DNA of 64,000 nucleotides from Acaryochloris sp. CCMEE 5410 (GCF_000238775.2 NZ_AFEJ02000001.1:2542001-2606000); one strand, 5' to 3'. Counted from the stretch's first letter, positions 43,768 through 52,839 are shown. Notes: generated by a model not told the origin, from the letters alone. Translations and numbers: made by a program.

Positions 43768-44190
43768 CTAAGTCTGTGACTCAGTAAGAATACCGCTCTG
43801 ATACCTGGCCTCTAGAATGCTAGAGAATAACTGGAAGTCATGGTTTTCTTCTGGGGCGACATATGCAAGATCGCTGAAATGATCGATGTAATCTTGGAGG
43901 TAAAGACCATTTTTTCCGTAGTACTGTTCAGCGAACACATTACCTTCTTCGTTCAAGTCTTCATCTGTCAGTGTCTCATCACAATATTTAAGAAAGTACT
44001 CCGTTGCTGACAGGGTTCCTTGGATTAACCTTTCAGTATCTTCTGGTTCTTCTTCTAGGTGCATATCACCTATCCAACCTTTGATAAAACACCACTTTAA
44101 GAACAAGGCAATATGGGTTGCACCATATTCAGGAGGAGAGTCTACTGGAAACTCACCACCATAGTGCCAACTCGCATCGTCATATTTCAC
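43768..44190 (-). CDS. Immunity-like protein (DUF7832-type, name from memory)
   Basis: 140 acidic residues starting MKYDDASWHYGGEFPVDSPPEYGATHIALFLKWCFIKGW and continuing TLTDEDLNEEGNVFAEQYYGKNGLYLQDYIDHF. I recognise this pattern from a family often found beside polymorphic-toxin and immunity genes; the DUF number is recalled, not checked. It lies 69 bp upstream of the Imm7 start on the same strand, so the two were probably one transcript before the insertion. No toxin gene is adjacent. Confidence 0.65.
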   Translation of the reverse strand: MKYDDASWHYGGEFPVDSPPEYGATHIALFLKWCFIKGWIGDMHLEEEPEDTERLIQGTLSATEYFLKYCDETLTDEDLNEEGNVFAEQYYGKNGLYLQDYIDHFSDLAYVAPEENHDFQLFSSILEARYQSGILTESQT

Positions 44191-44254
44191 AAGCTGCTCC
44201 GCTGGTCACTACTCTTCTTTTGCAATCCTTTCAAAGTCTTTTCCCCACAATGTT

Positions 44255-45421
44255 CTACTTTTTAGACTGCAAGTCACGAATAAGAGTATTGGGAATCACC
44301 GCATCATCCCAAGATTTGGGTTTTTCTCCGACTCGAACCACCACCAACTCCTGAGACGGCATCACATAGACCCGCTGTTGCCCCCACCCATCTAGATAAA
44401 ACATATCTTCCGCCAAAAAGGGCTTTGTGGCTCTTTTTTTATAGCCTGGTCCATCTTGGGTGCGCGCCTTTAGCCAAATATGGTAGCCATAGGCAGGTTC
44501 TGATCCACTAGAGACCAACATCTTCTTTATCCAGTCTGCAGGAACCACCTGTTTTTGATCCACCTTGCCATTATTGATCAAGAGTTGACCCACCCGTAGC
44601 CAATCTTGAGATCGCGCAAACAAACAGCAAAAGGGTTTTGCGTTGCCGTCCGGCCGATCTAACCATAGCTGTGCCTCTTGGGCACCCATAGGCTGCCAAA
44701 GCTTAGTAGATAGGTATTGCCCATACCCCTGGCCTGTCGCTCGCTCTAGGAGCAGACCTAAAATTTGGCTATTGGCGTTGATATAGGCAAAGTCCTGACC
44801 GGAAGGGCGCTCTGCGGGGACGCTTAAAGCCGCCGATTTAGCATCTGTCCCTAAATAGAGCTGGATAATATCCGAAAAAGGATCATCAGCAATCTCATAA
44901 TCCCGAAGGCCAGACTGCATTTTCAGCAAATCTTCAATCGTGATTTTGGCCCGATCATCGTTCGCCCATTCAGGAATATATTTGGCAACCGGGTCTTGCT
45001 CTGAACCGATGCTACCGTCTGCGATCGCAATCCCAATCAGCAAAGACAACACTGTTTTGGCCATGGACATGGAATTGGTATAAGCCGCCTGATCATGCCC
45101 TCGCCAGTACTTTTCCAACACCAATTTGCCTTGATGCATCACCAGGAGCGATGAGGAACGATGGTCTTGGGCATACTGTTCAATTTTCTCCAAGGCAGCC
45201 TGAGACAACTGGGGTTGAGCTGTGGCAACCGGTTGGCTATCTCCCCCAGAAACCGTCGCCATGGGAGCGTACCACCCCACCCCTGTAATGGGATTCTCTG
45301 GATAAGTCAGCATTCGTTGGATAAAGGTCCATTGCCAAGCCACAACTCCCCCCACTCCGATCGCCATCCAAGCGAGTATCCCGGCCAGTATCTTTAGCGC
45401 TTTTTTCAATCTGGTTATCAC
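44255..45421 (-). CDS. Serine hydrolase, class C beta-lactamase family
   Basis: 388 residues. An N-terminal hydrophobic helix (ALKILAGILAWMAIGVGGVVAWQW) anchors or exports the protein. The catalytic domain has the SxxK motif in NSMSMAKTVLSLLIG, the YxN motif in FAYINANSQILGLLLERATGQ and a C-terminal GYHIW/YVMPSQELVVVRVG block in place of the KTG region. Related proteins are penicillin-binding-like peptidases, esterases or 6-aminohexanoate hydrolases; the substrate cannot be told. It probably acts outside the cytoplasm. Confidence 0.88.
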   Translation of the reverse strand: MITRLKKALKILAGILAWMAIGVGGVVAWQWTFIQRMLTYPENPITGVGWYAPMATVSGGDSQPVATAQPQLSQAALEKIEQYAQDHRSSSLLVMHQGKLVLEKYWRGHDQAAYTNSMSMAKTVLSLLIGIAIADGSIGSEQDPVAKYIPEWANDDRAKITIEDLLKMQSGLRDYEIADDPFSDIIQLYLGTDAKSAALSVPAERPSGQDFAYINANSQILGLLLERATGQGYGQYLSTKLWQPMGAQEAQLWLDRPDGNAKPFCCLFARSQDWLRVGQLLINNGKVDQKQVVPADWIKKMLVSSGSEPAYGYHIWLKARTQDGPGYKKRATKPFLAEDMFYLDGWGQQRVYVMPSQELVVVRVGEKPKSWDDAVIPNTLIRDLQSKK

Positions 45422-45692
45422 TGATGTTCATCAGACTTATTTTAGGGGTTGAAGCAGACGACCAAGGGTATCTAGTGAACAACATAAATGCCCTGTCCAT
45501 TAGGGATAAATATCGATCAGCCAAAAATCCCTACGATCCTCTCATAGAAAGTTTTTCAGCATAATGCGCTGCAGTGATTACAGTCACGTGAGCCTTGGAT
45601 CAACATCACTGAATCTGAAGGGCACTCCCCAGAGAATCAAGTTAAGGACTTAAACCCTCTCAGACTTATCAACACCCTGGAGAACAGCCACC

Positions 45693-45881
45693 ATGCCACT
45701 CAAATACCGCAATACCCCCTACACCGCTTTCATCAACGCCGAGCCCAACACACCCGAAGGGCATACCGGTAGATATCGCGGACTAACTACTACTATTCCT
45801 GCTGCTCAGCCAACTGTTACCCCTCAGCAAGAGCAGGTGATCAAATATCGAGGGGTTACTACAACCCTCCATCTTGCTTAA
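45693..45881 (+). CDS. DUF4278 small protein, first of two
   Basis: 62 residues, starting MPLKYRNTPYTAF with two later YRG boxes (GRYRGLTTTIP and IKYRGVTTTLHLA). This is the DUF4278 pattern, a small cyanobacterial family of unknown function. A GGAGAA sequence lies shortly upstream of the ATG. A paralogue follows after 38 bp, so the pair probably arose by tandem duplication and is co-transcribed up to the terminator at 46145. Confidence 0.8.
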   Translation: MPLKYRNTPYTAFINAEPNTPEGHTGRYRGLTTTIPAAQPTVTPQQEQVIKYRGVTTTLHLA

Positions 45882-45919
45882 TCTATTGCAATCTGAATCA
45901 CTACCAAGGGAAAAACATC

Positions 45920-46129
45920 ATGCAGCTGAAATATCGGAATAACCTCTACACCGCTACAACAAACCCAACCGTTGTGTCCTCTGAAGTATTGCAGGGCACC
46001 TATCGGGGATTATCCATGGCAATCAATGTGATGCGACCCGTCTCCACTGTGCAGGAGCGAGAGCCCGTACAACAGCCTCAGCAACTGATTCAATATCGAG
46101 GTACTAAAACCTGCCTAAGGTTTGCCTAA
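45920..46129 (+). CDS. DUF4278 small protein, second of two
   Basis: 69 residues, starting MQLKYRNNLYTAT with YRG boxes in GTYRGLSMAI and IQYRGTKTCLRFA, clearly related to the preceding gene. Conservation of the tyrosine-arginine boxes with diverged linkers indicates that both copies are maintained. Function is unknown. A strong hairpin follows 15 bp after the stop. Confidence 0.8.
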   Translation: MQLKYRNNLYTATTNPTVVSSEVLQGTYRGLSMAINVMRPVSTVQEREPVQQPQQLIQYRGTKTCLRFA

Positions 46130-46144
46130 AGATGGAAGCAGCTC

Positions 46145-46176
46145 CTCAGTTGCAGCATGTGCTGCAACTGAGTTTG
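46145..46176 (+). terminator. Terminator hairpin after the DUF4278 pair
   Basis: CTCAGTTGCAGCA and TGCTGCAACTGAG form a perfect inverted repeat over 46145-46172, giving a stem of about 11 bp with a small loop, followed by TTTGTCCTGTTT. It probably ends the DUF4278 transcript. Confidence 0.75.
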
Positions 46177-46450
46177 TCCTGTTTAAACGCTACGGGTCTG
46201 ACGGATAACACCGCTCTCAAAACGCCAACCATGACGGATAGGTATTGCGCCTAATCGTCCATCCAGCAGCCCTTCAGTTCGTCCGGTTAAGGCGAATGTT
46301 TACCAGGAGAGATAAGCGGAACTTTTGCCACCTATTCTCTCTCATCGTAATATATTGATTAGCCCCAGCGATCAATGTCACACTCAAGTTGATCTATCCT
46401 AGATATTCTGAAAAAGAATTCTTTCATCCTCACTCATTCCCATTTATTAA
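46177..46450. other. Intergenic region, nothing recognised
   Basis: About 270 bp between the DUF4278 terminator and the exported hypothetical gene. It should contain the promoter of the latter. No gene or RNA is recognised. Confidence 0.4.
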
Positions 46451-47119
46451 ATGCCTACTTCAAAATTTCTGCTGACAGCTCTAGCTGGCACTGCTTTTCT
46501 TGCCCTTGCCCCTCAAGCTGCCCAAGCCGCTCCGTCTGGAACCTGGCTCTCTCAGCCTCAAATTCGCTACCACGTATCGTCAAACACCCTGAATCAGGCG
46601 ATGGCGAAAATCAAGCAGCAGAAGTATAAGGTGGTATTTCTCGACTTTCGCAATGTCTCTGATGAGGTGCAGCAACAGGTCAGTCAAGTGGCCCGTCAGC
46701 ATCAGCTTAAGCCAGTAGTGTGGATTCAGTCCCCCCAGTTGCGCTCCCTCACAGTCTCCCAGCTGGTGCATGAAGCCCGCCATACCGATGGCTTGCAAGT
46801 GGATGATCACTACTTTACCCACTACTCGCAAAAAGACTTCTTCAAGCTCCGCCGGGCATACACGAAGACGATTTACTGCAGTATTCAACCGTTTCAAGCC
46901 AAGCAATTACCGTCGGGGGGCTGCAATCAAGTAGATGTGCAATGCTACACCCCCAGTAGCCTGGCAAACTGTATGAAGTTAGCCGACCGATTGAACGCAG
47001 TGACGAGCCTCTCCGCCCAGAACACCTATCAACATCGGCAAAAATTAGCAGGTCGCCGCTTTAATGTGTTTTTGTGGCCCTACAGCAACCAATTCTTCAA
47101 AACCGCCAGCCAGCCCTAA
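46451..47119 (+). CDS. Exported hypothetical protein, possible TIM-barrel hydrolase
   Basis: 222 residues with a clear signal peptide (FLLTALAGTAFLALAPQAAQA, cleaved before APSGTW). The mature part alternates strands and helices (YKVVFLDFRNVSDEVQQQVSQVARQHQLKPVVWIQSPQ; ARHTDGLQVDDHYF; KTIYCSIQPF; NVFLWPYSNQFF), which resembles a short TIM-barrel of the glycosidase-like type with acidic residues in DGLQVDDHYF. I do not recognise the family. Three cysteines (CSIQPF, GGCNQVDVQC) may form a disulfide. Convergent with the next gene. Confidence 0.7.
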   Translation: MPTSKFLLTALAGTAFLALAPQAAQAAPSGTWLSQPQIRYHVSSNTLNQAMAKIKQQKYKVVFLDFRNVSDEVQQQVSQVARQHQLKPVVWIQSPQLRSLTVSQLVHEARHTDGLQVDDHYFTHYSQKDFFKLRRAYTKTIYCSIQPFQAKQLPSGGCNQVDVQCYTPSSLANCMKLADRLNAVTSLSAQNTYQHRQKLAGRRFNVFLWPYSNQFFKTASQP

Positions 47120-47836
47120 TCAGCCTCGATCTCGCCAGAGAGCAATGCCACCCAGGATGCCAGCCCGATTACTGACAATTTCAACATTGTCAGGGAGTTC
47201 GATCTTGACCCGTTTAGTTTCGCCCCCTCCCATATATAGTCGGTCGTAGTTAAACAGATGTTCGAGGTTCTGGATGGCTTGGGCTAAATGACGATTCCAG
47301 GCTTTCTTGCCTTTTTTCTTCATGGCTTGACGCCCCAGCTGCTGTTCGTAGGTTTTGCCTTTGATAAAAGGGTGATGGGCAATTTCTAGGTTGGGCACGA
47401 GGTGACCATTCACAAATAATGCTGAACCAAAGCCAGTCCCCAGGGTCACGACAAGCTCTACCCCTTGACCTGAGATGGCCCCATAGCCTTGAATATCTGC
47501 ATCATTGGCCACGCGCACAGGGGCATCCAAACGCGCTTCCAAATTTTTCGCTAGGTCGTAATCAATCCATTCTTTATTGAGATTCACGGCTGTTTTGATC
47601 ACGCCATTTTGAACCACCCCCGGAAAGCCTACGGATACCCGGTTGAAATCTCCTTGCCCTTTGGCCAGTTCAACAATCACATCTAAAACGGCAGGGGGAT
47701 TGGGATAAGCAGGGGTTTCAATGCGCTGGCGCTCGGTGATGGGTTGACCGCTTTCGTCTAAAACCATGGCTTTAATCCCACTACCGCCAATATCAACAGA
47801 TAAGACTAAAAGAGATTCATCAGCAGGGGTACCCAT
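47120..47836 (-). CDS. ppgK: ROK-family polyphosphate glucokinase
   Basis: 238 residues with the ROK/PPGK phosphate-binding start LVLSVDIGGSGIKAMVLDESG, catalytic-region VRVANDADIQGYGAISGQGVELVVTLGTGFGSALFVNG (the NDAD Asp is the catalytic base), and the polyphosphate-glucokinase-like GKKAWNRHLAQAIQNLEHLFNYDRLYMGGGE. It probably phosphorylates glucose using polyphosphate and/or ATP. The polyphosphate preference is inferred from close resemblance to PPGK and is not demonstrated. Confidence 0.83.
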   Translation of the reverse strand: MGTPADESLLVLSVDIGGSGIKAMVLDESGQPITERQRIETPAYPNPPAVLDVIVELAKGQGDFNRVSVGFPGVVQNGVIKTAVNLNKEWIDYDLAKNLEARLDAPVRVANDADIQGYGAISGQGVELVVTLGTGFGSALFVNGHLVPNLEIAHHPFIKGKTYEQQLGRQAMKKKGKKAWNRHLAQAIQNLEHLFNYDRLYMGGGETKRVKIELPDNVEIVSNRAGILGGIALWRDRG

Positions 47837-48041
47837 CTGTTTTTCCTAGCTCATGTGACAACCTTCAACTCCGCTAGTCTAGACCAAAGTGTTCCTGAAT
47901 TTGACATCTGCTTGTAATCTTTACCAGAGCTAGGTTTGCTCGTTACTGACTGCCAGAAGTATCTCTATTCCATTGCTCAGTCTATTCTCAGTATGGGGCA
48001 GTAGAATAGGCCGTAATTATCTTGAAATCTGAGCGATTATC

Positions 48042-48641
48042 ATGAGCTTCTTTCAACCTCAGCGGCGTAAACTATTATCCCTCTTGGGGTTAGGGGCGGC
48101 ATCGGCTGTTGGGGCTGCATTGTTGCCGCGATCGCAAAATCGTTCTGTCGCTGCCTTCGATACCCCTTCAGTCTCATCTCTGCAGGCCAAGCGGGATGAT
48201 GTGAACTTAGGCCAACCCTTGCATCCCTTTCAAGGCATTTCCCAGTGGCTCAATTCTGAGCCTCTTAGCGTTGCGGATCTCAAAGGGAAAGTGGTTCTTG
48301 TCCAGTTTTGGACTTTTGGCTGCATCAATAGCCAGCGTACCCTGCCCTACGTCACCCGGTGGCACCAACAATATGCCGATCAGGGTCTACAAGTGATAGG
48401 TATTCATACCCCAGAATTTAAATATGAACATGATGCCAGCAATGTCCAAAAGGCCCTAGCGGAGTATCAAATTGCTTATCCTGTGCCCCTAGACAACAAC
48501 TATCAAACCTGGAAAGCCTACCGCAATCGTTATTGGCCTCATCTATTCTTAACCAATCGAGAAGGCGTAATTACCTATCACCATATTGGTGAAGGGGCCT
48601 ATCAGGAAACTGAGCAGACCATCCAAGCACTGTTAGGTTGA
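48042..48641 (+). CDS. Tat-exported thioredoxin-like protein with CxxS site
   Basis: 199 residues. The N-terminus QPQRRKLLSLLGLGAASAVGAALL has a twin-arginine signal. The TlpA/DipZ-like thioredoxin domain contains LKGKVVLVQFWTFGCINSQRTLPYVTRWHQQY, in which the usual CINC is CINS, so only one active-site Cys remains. VIGIHTPEFKYEHDASNVQKAL and YPVPLDNNYQTWKAYRNRYWPHLFLTNREG are typical of the C-terminal domain of DipZ. A single Cys would allow binding or isomerisation but not classical dithiol reduction. Confidence 0.85.
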   Translation: MSFFQPQRRKLLSLLGLGAASAVGAALLPRSQNRSVAAFDTPSVSSLQAKRDDVNLGQPLHPFQGISQWLNSEPLSVADLKGKVVLVQFWTFGCINSQRTLPYVTRWHQQYADQGLQVIGIHTPEFKYEHDASNVQKALAEYQIAYPVPLDNNYQTWKAYRNRYWPHLFLTNREGVITYHHIGEGAYQETEQTIQALLG

Positions 48642-48678
48642 TGAGTCTTTCCTGTTTATGACTGATTGCAACCCGTAT

Positions 48679-50118
48679 CTAAGAGGAGGACTTGAATCCT
48701 TTATTTGACTTTTTAGATTTTCCCTTCTTCCCTTTAGATGATAATTTAGCTGCCTCTTGTAAAGGAGATTTGCGGGGCTTAGGGGGTTCCCAAATAGGTT
48801 GTGGCGACTGAGATTTTGTAGCTTTAGCAGTATTTTGATGACCAGTAGAGGGTGACTCAGTTTTTGCCAAGACTTCCTGCTTGGGAGTGCCATGGAGGAA
48901 ACTAAAATCTGAGCGTTTTTGTGGCTCTTCGCTTAATGGTTCAACTTGCTTTATGCTCTTCACAAACTGCTCGGTTTCTGCCGCAAATTCTTCTGCCGAA
49001 ACTTGGGCTGGTCGTTGCCAGCAATGTACAAAATTGTATTCCCACAAGGATTGCTGAAAGCCTTTGATTAAGAATCCCTTCAATGCAGTGCTTGCTTCAA
49101 TTGCCTGCTGATAAGTTTTCTCTAAGATAATTCCTTTGTTCAGCAAAAACTCATACACATAAGGTATCCCCCACAAAACCGCAAATCCTTGAGCTTGTCG
49201 CTTGGATAATAGACCACCCACCAACTGGCCTACATATTTATCAATCGTTTGTTGCGAAATGGAGAAATAATTGTCAGGTTGTGTGAGTTGTTTTTTGGGT
49301 CGCTCCTGACGATTGCAACAGTCGAGCACCGTACTCCAAAGTAACTCACTGCAGACAAAACTCATTTGCTGTTGGCAATACATGTATCGACAAAACTCTA
49401 ATAGTAAATGGCGGAGAACCAAATCTTGATTGGACTTAAAAGCTTTACCTAAGTCTGGGCTAACCTGTAAATCTTTGGTCAAGTGTGTTGCAACTTCTTG
49501 GCGCTTTTTAGAGGTATTCTCAAACCCAAATTTAGCCGCATCAGCGCCCATCTTAATCCAATCAATAGTTTCACCTTGCTGCAGTTGATGGTGGGCCTGT
49601 TCGAATAGATTCATAATTACGACAACGCCCAAGTCCCATTCAGCCCCACTTATTAATTGGGATGAAGTTGCAACCGCTTTGTAAGTTGTTCTGCATAAAT
49701 TGACGGCTAACTCTGTGGCACCATACAGCCTTAAATTATCGAGAACTGAAATAAGTTGATCAATACTCTGAACGGGATGATCACGAAAACGAGTGAGATA
49801 CCTTTGAACTTGTTCCCAATCTTGGTGGAATAGAGAATATATAATCAGTTCACCATCAAAATATTGGAACTCACGTTGGTAAGTTTCAGAATGATGTTCT
49901 TGTAAAAGAGTGGTTAACTGTATCGCGTGATCCATTAAGTTTTGGCGGATCAGCATATCGAATACATCGAGAACACTCGCAATTAGATCAATCTCTTCGG
50001 CATAGTCAGGAGGAATAGGTTCTGAAATCGCATCTACCAACAATTCATATTGTTGTTTAGGAGAAGCCGTTACAAACTGGTCATACCACTGGTCAAAATC
50101 AGTTAAAAGCAGTGACAT
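48679..50118 (-). CDS. Large hypothetical protein with basic C-terminal tail
   Basis: 479 residues, no recognised domain. Residues 1 to about 370 look fully helical and repeat-like, with many Leu, Gln and Tyr (for example YAEEIDLIASVLDVFDMLIRQNLMDHAIQLTTLLQEHH), possibly a TPR-like solenoid. The C-terminal 100 residues are disordered and end in a very basic, Lys/Ser-rich stretch (SSKGKKGKSKKSNKGFKSSS) that could bind nucleic acid or membrane. There is no signal peptide. Context gives no clue to its job. Confidence 0.7.
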   Translation of the reverse strand: MSLLLTDFDQWYDQFVTASPKQQYELLVDAISEPIPPDYAEEIDLIASVLDVFDMLIRQNLMDHAIQLTTLLQEHHSETYQREFQYFDGELIIYSLFHQDWEQVQRYLTRFRDHPVQSIDQLISVLDNLRLYGATELAVNLCRTTYKAVATSSQLISGAEWDLGVVVIMNLFEQAHHQLQQGETIDWIKMGADAAKFGFENTSKKRQEVATHLTKDLQVSPDLGKAFKSNQDLVLRHLLLEFCRYMYCQQQMSFVCSELLWSTVLDCCNRQERPKKQLTQPDNYFSISQQTIDKYVGQLVGGLLSKRQAQGFAVLWGIPYVYEFLLNKGIILEKTYQQAIEASTALKGFLIKGFQQSLWEYNFVHCWQRPAQVSAEEFAAETEQFVKSIKQVEPLSEEPQKRSDFSFLHGTPKQEVLAKTESPSTGHQNTAKATKSQSPQPIWEPPKPRKSPLQEAAKLSSKGKKGKSKKSNKGFKSSS

Positions 50119-50215
50119 AGGACTAATTCGATGATGAGTGAATATACAAAGATCCTACATTGCTTCAACGCTTAGATGGTCAGCAACTCCTATTAAATTG
50201 CAGACGTTCTTCCCA

Positions 50216-51106
50216 TTAAACCTTTACACTTTCAGCGCTCTTGGCAATTGCATAACTTTCTTGGGCCATTAAGCGCAAAAACTCATCCCATAAGAATCTT
50301 GTAAGTTTTCCTGGACACTGGGGAAGTCGATATCCATTGATACGGTTCACAGGCATCATAAGCCGCACAGAAGAACTCAGAAAAGCCTCTTCTGCCGACC
50401 ATAAATCTTCTGGCTTAAGAATCACTTCCTCACAGGGAATGCCATGGGTTTGTAGTATTCGCCACAGGAAATGACGAGTAATGCCCTTCAGAATCCCCAC
50501 ATCTGCAGGTGGGGTTTGCACCACGCCTCCCCGAACAATCCAGAGGTTACTCGTTGTGGCTTCAGTAATTTCGCCCTGCTGATTGAGCATCAGCGCATCT
50601 TCAGCGCCCTGCTGCTGGGCTTCCAGTAACGCCAAAATATTGTTGAGATAATTCCCTGTTTTAGCAGCTGGAGACAGAGCTTGGCGATCATTGCGGAGCC
50701 GCTCACTAATCACCAGATGTATCCCTTTCTCGGACAAGATGGGCTCTGGCGAGATTTCTGAAGCGACAATCAGTAAGCTGGGCTGCAATCCAGGACTAGG
50801 CTGAAGGCTAATTTTAGTTTCAGTCCCCCGACTGACCACAATACGGATATAAGACTCCTGCCACGGCGCTTGTTGGAGCGTGCGTTCTACTTCAGCTTGA
50901 ATATGCGGATCACTCCACGGCACCTCCATATATAGATATTCTGCAGACTGACGGAGGCGATCTAGATGCTCTTGCAATCCAAAGTGGCGACCCTGAAACG
51001 TTCGCACCACTTCATAAATGCTGTCTCCATACAAGAAACCGCGATCTAAAACGGACACCGTTGCAGATGCAGCTATCACACCATTGAGATTTGTCAGTAG
51101 ACTCAT
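50216..51106 (-). CDS. Class IV PLP aminotransferase (BCAT/ADC-lyase-like)
   Basis: 296 residues of fold-type IV aminotransferase: ATVSVLDRGFLYGDSIYEVVRTFQGRHFGLQEHLDRL near the N-terminus, PLP lysine in SPAAKTGNYLNNILALLEAQQQGAEDALMLN, and GEITEATTSNLWIVRGGVVQTPPADVGILKGITR, the classic C-terminal motif. The family includes branched-chain aminotransferase, D-amino-acid aminotransferase and aminodeoxychorismate lyase (PabC). Sequence alone does not separate these; a role in branched-chain amino acid or folate synthesis is plausible. Confidence 0.88.
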   Translation of the reverse strand: MSLLTNLNGVIAASATVSVLDRGFLYGDSIYEVVRTFQGRHFGLQEHLDRLRQSAEYLYMEVPWSDPHIQAEVERTLQQAPWQESYIRIVVSRGTETKISLQPSPGLQPSLLIVASEISPEPILSEKGIHLVISERLRNDRQALSPAAKTGNYLNNILALLEAQQQGAEDALMLNQQGEITEATTSNLWIVRGGVVQTPPADVGILKGITRHFLWRILQTHGIPCEEVILKPEDLWSAEEAFLSSSVRLMMPVNRINGYRLPQCPGKLTRFLWDEFLRLMAQESYAIAKSAESVKV

Positions 51107-51198
51107 GGCCCGCTAATCCAAAGTACTACAGACAATCTACCCGAACAGACCCCTATCCCTAACCTGGGTAAAGAATCCTGAGATCAATTCATATTTAT

Positions 51199-51528
51199 TT
51201 ACCCGTAAGGATTGGACTCCACCTCTTGCTTCATCCGTTCTAGGGTGCGATTCATATTGTCAAACATCTGCTGAGGCGTCATACCAAACTGCCCAAGCTG
51301 AGTTTGGAGCTGCTCGACCGTCATCCGGGCCATAAAATCATCGGACAGCTCAAAGCGCTTCATAAACACGCGATAGCGGTCCATCATTTCTTCCATGCGC
51401 TCGATATAGAGCACTTTGCCATCCCGGTCAAACTTGCCGTAGCTGCCCCCTAACTGCATGAGAGATTGATAATCCTCAAACAGTTGCTTTGCCTCCTGCT
51501 GCACAATATCAGAATCAAAAAATCCCAT
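51199..51528 (-). CDS. DUF1825 family protein
   Basis: The start at 51528 (MGFFDSDIVQQEAKQLFEDYQSLMQLGGSYGKFDRDGK) gives 109 residues, the usual size; an upstream frame to 51618 is unlikely to be translated. The small, mostly helical protein contains FIERMEEMMDRYRVFMKRFELS-like and FGMTPQQMFDNMNRTLERMK segments characteristic of DUF1825, conserved in nearly all cyanobacteria. Function is unknown. Confidence 0.87.
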   Translation of the reverse strand: MGFFDSDIVQQEAKQLFEDYQSLMQLGGSYGKFDRDGKVLYIERMEEMMDRYRVFMKRFELSDDFMARMTVEQLQTQLGQFGMTPQQMFDNMNRTLERMKQEVESNPYG

Positions 51529-51673
51529 GATTAAATGTGATGTCCTTAGAAAAGTAATGGGTAGCGGTATATGTACTAATGTTACCGCTTTCTCCTCAAT
51601 GCACCTAGGGAAGAGCATTAGGGGAAACCGTAATCTTCTCCTTGGGGATAGGCTATTTTATCCCTGGTTGAGA

Positions 51674-52594
51674 TTAGTGAGCCACTCGGGCCGCAGGACA
51701 ATACCCAGCTATCTCGAAAGGGACGGTCTTGGAAAATTTCTTCGCAAGCTGTTTCACACGTTCAGGCCTTTGAACCTCAACATGTAAGTGAGGACCGGAA
51801 CTCCAGCCCGAATTACCGCTAAAGCCAATTAATTGTTGGGCATTCACCCACTGTCCAACTTTTAGATTTACTTTTCGATTAAATTTCTTTTGCAGATGGA
51901 TATAGGCGGAGCGATAGCCACCATCATGCTCTAGCCACACATAGTTAAAACGAGAAGATTTGGACTGACTACCGCCATTATCAGGATAGTAATCTCGGAT
52001 GGCAATCACTTTACCTGAACGCATCGCATAGACTGGAGTGCCGATATTTACTGCTAAATCATAGGCATATTCCATTCGGCCTCGATGGGTTTGGCCCCTT
52101 ATACCCTGACTCAGATGTCCTTGTCCTTTTAAGGGATGGCAAAATCCCCGTAAGGGAGACGTTACGGTTGCATAGGCTTGCAAGGGTACTTGATATCGAT
52201 TACGACTCAACGGCTGCGGTGACCGTGCCCCACCCACTGCCTTAGGGGAAGCTCCTGCACTAACAGAATCAGGTGTGATAATCGTCGAAGTCGATCGGTG
52301 GTAAGGAATCGGTTGACTATAGACGAGACGGGGCAGATCAGAGACGAACGCACTCACGGAAAGCAATACAGCCGTCACGACATTACGCCACCGCTGTTCA
52401 TTGAGGACCTGTTGCAGCTGCTGGTGGCTGATTAATCCTTGTTGAATGAGGATTTCACCGAGCTTTAGGTGAGTATGTCGCTGTTCTGCTAATGCCTGAG
52501 ATAACTCAGCGGGACTGATTAATCCCTTCTGAACCAGTAGTTCACCAAGCCAAACCTTCTTTTTCCGTTTGCGCTGAGTTAAGAGCATGGGCAA
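51674..52594 (-). CDS. M23 peptidoglycan peptidase with N-terminal GspE-N-like repeats
   Basis: 306 residues. Two near-identical helical units (LGELLVQKGLISPAELSQALAEQ and LGEILIQQGLISHQQLQQVLNEQ) resemble the type II secretion E-protein N-domain repeat, then a hydrophobic segment (VVTAVLLSVSAFVSDLPRLV) leads to a LytM/M23 domain. Zinc-site motifs are the HRG...YAYDLAV region, AYIHLQK and PHLHVEV (HxH). M23 enzymes cleave peptide cross-links in peptidoglycan. The joining of the GspE-N-like repeats to a peptidase is uncommon. Confidence 0.87.
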   Translation of the reverse strand: MPMLLTQRKRKKKVWLGELLVQKGLISPAELSQALAEQRHTHLKLGEILIQQGLISHQQLQQVLNEQRWRNVVTAVLLSVSAFVSDLPRLVYSQPIPYHRSTSTIITPDSVSAGASPKAVGGARSPQPLSRNRYQVPLQAYATVTSPLRGFCHPLKGQGHLSQGIRGQTHRGRMEYAYDLAVNIGTPVYAMRSGKVIAIRDYYPDNGGSQSKSSRFNYVWLEHDGGYRSAYIHLQKKFNRKVNLKVGQWVNAQQLIGFSGNSGWSSGPHLHVEVQRPERVKQLAKKFSKTVPFEIAGYCPAARVAH

Positions 52595-52839
52595 ATCCTT
52601 TCAAACTGTATGTTCCCTGAGCTCTCATGCTGAGTGGTCAGCCCTGCCAAGACCAGCAATACAACGCTCCATAGTTTGTGATTACTGGCTGGTTCGACCC
52701 TGAGAGCCCATCATCAATCTCTCGCCCATAGGTTGCCCACTCGCTTCATGGGAAGGAACTTTCAGCTACTAGAGAATAAAAATCAACCCTTATTTCATAC
52801 CAAAGGGTATCAGAGATAACCATTCACTCATCGCTGGGG

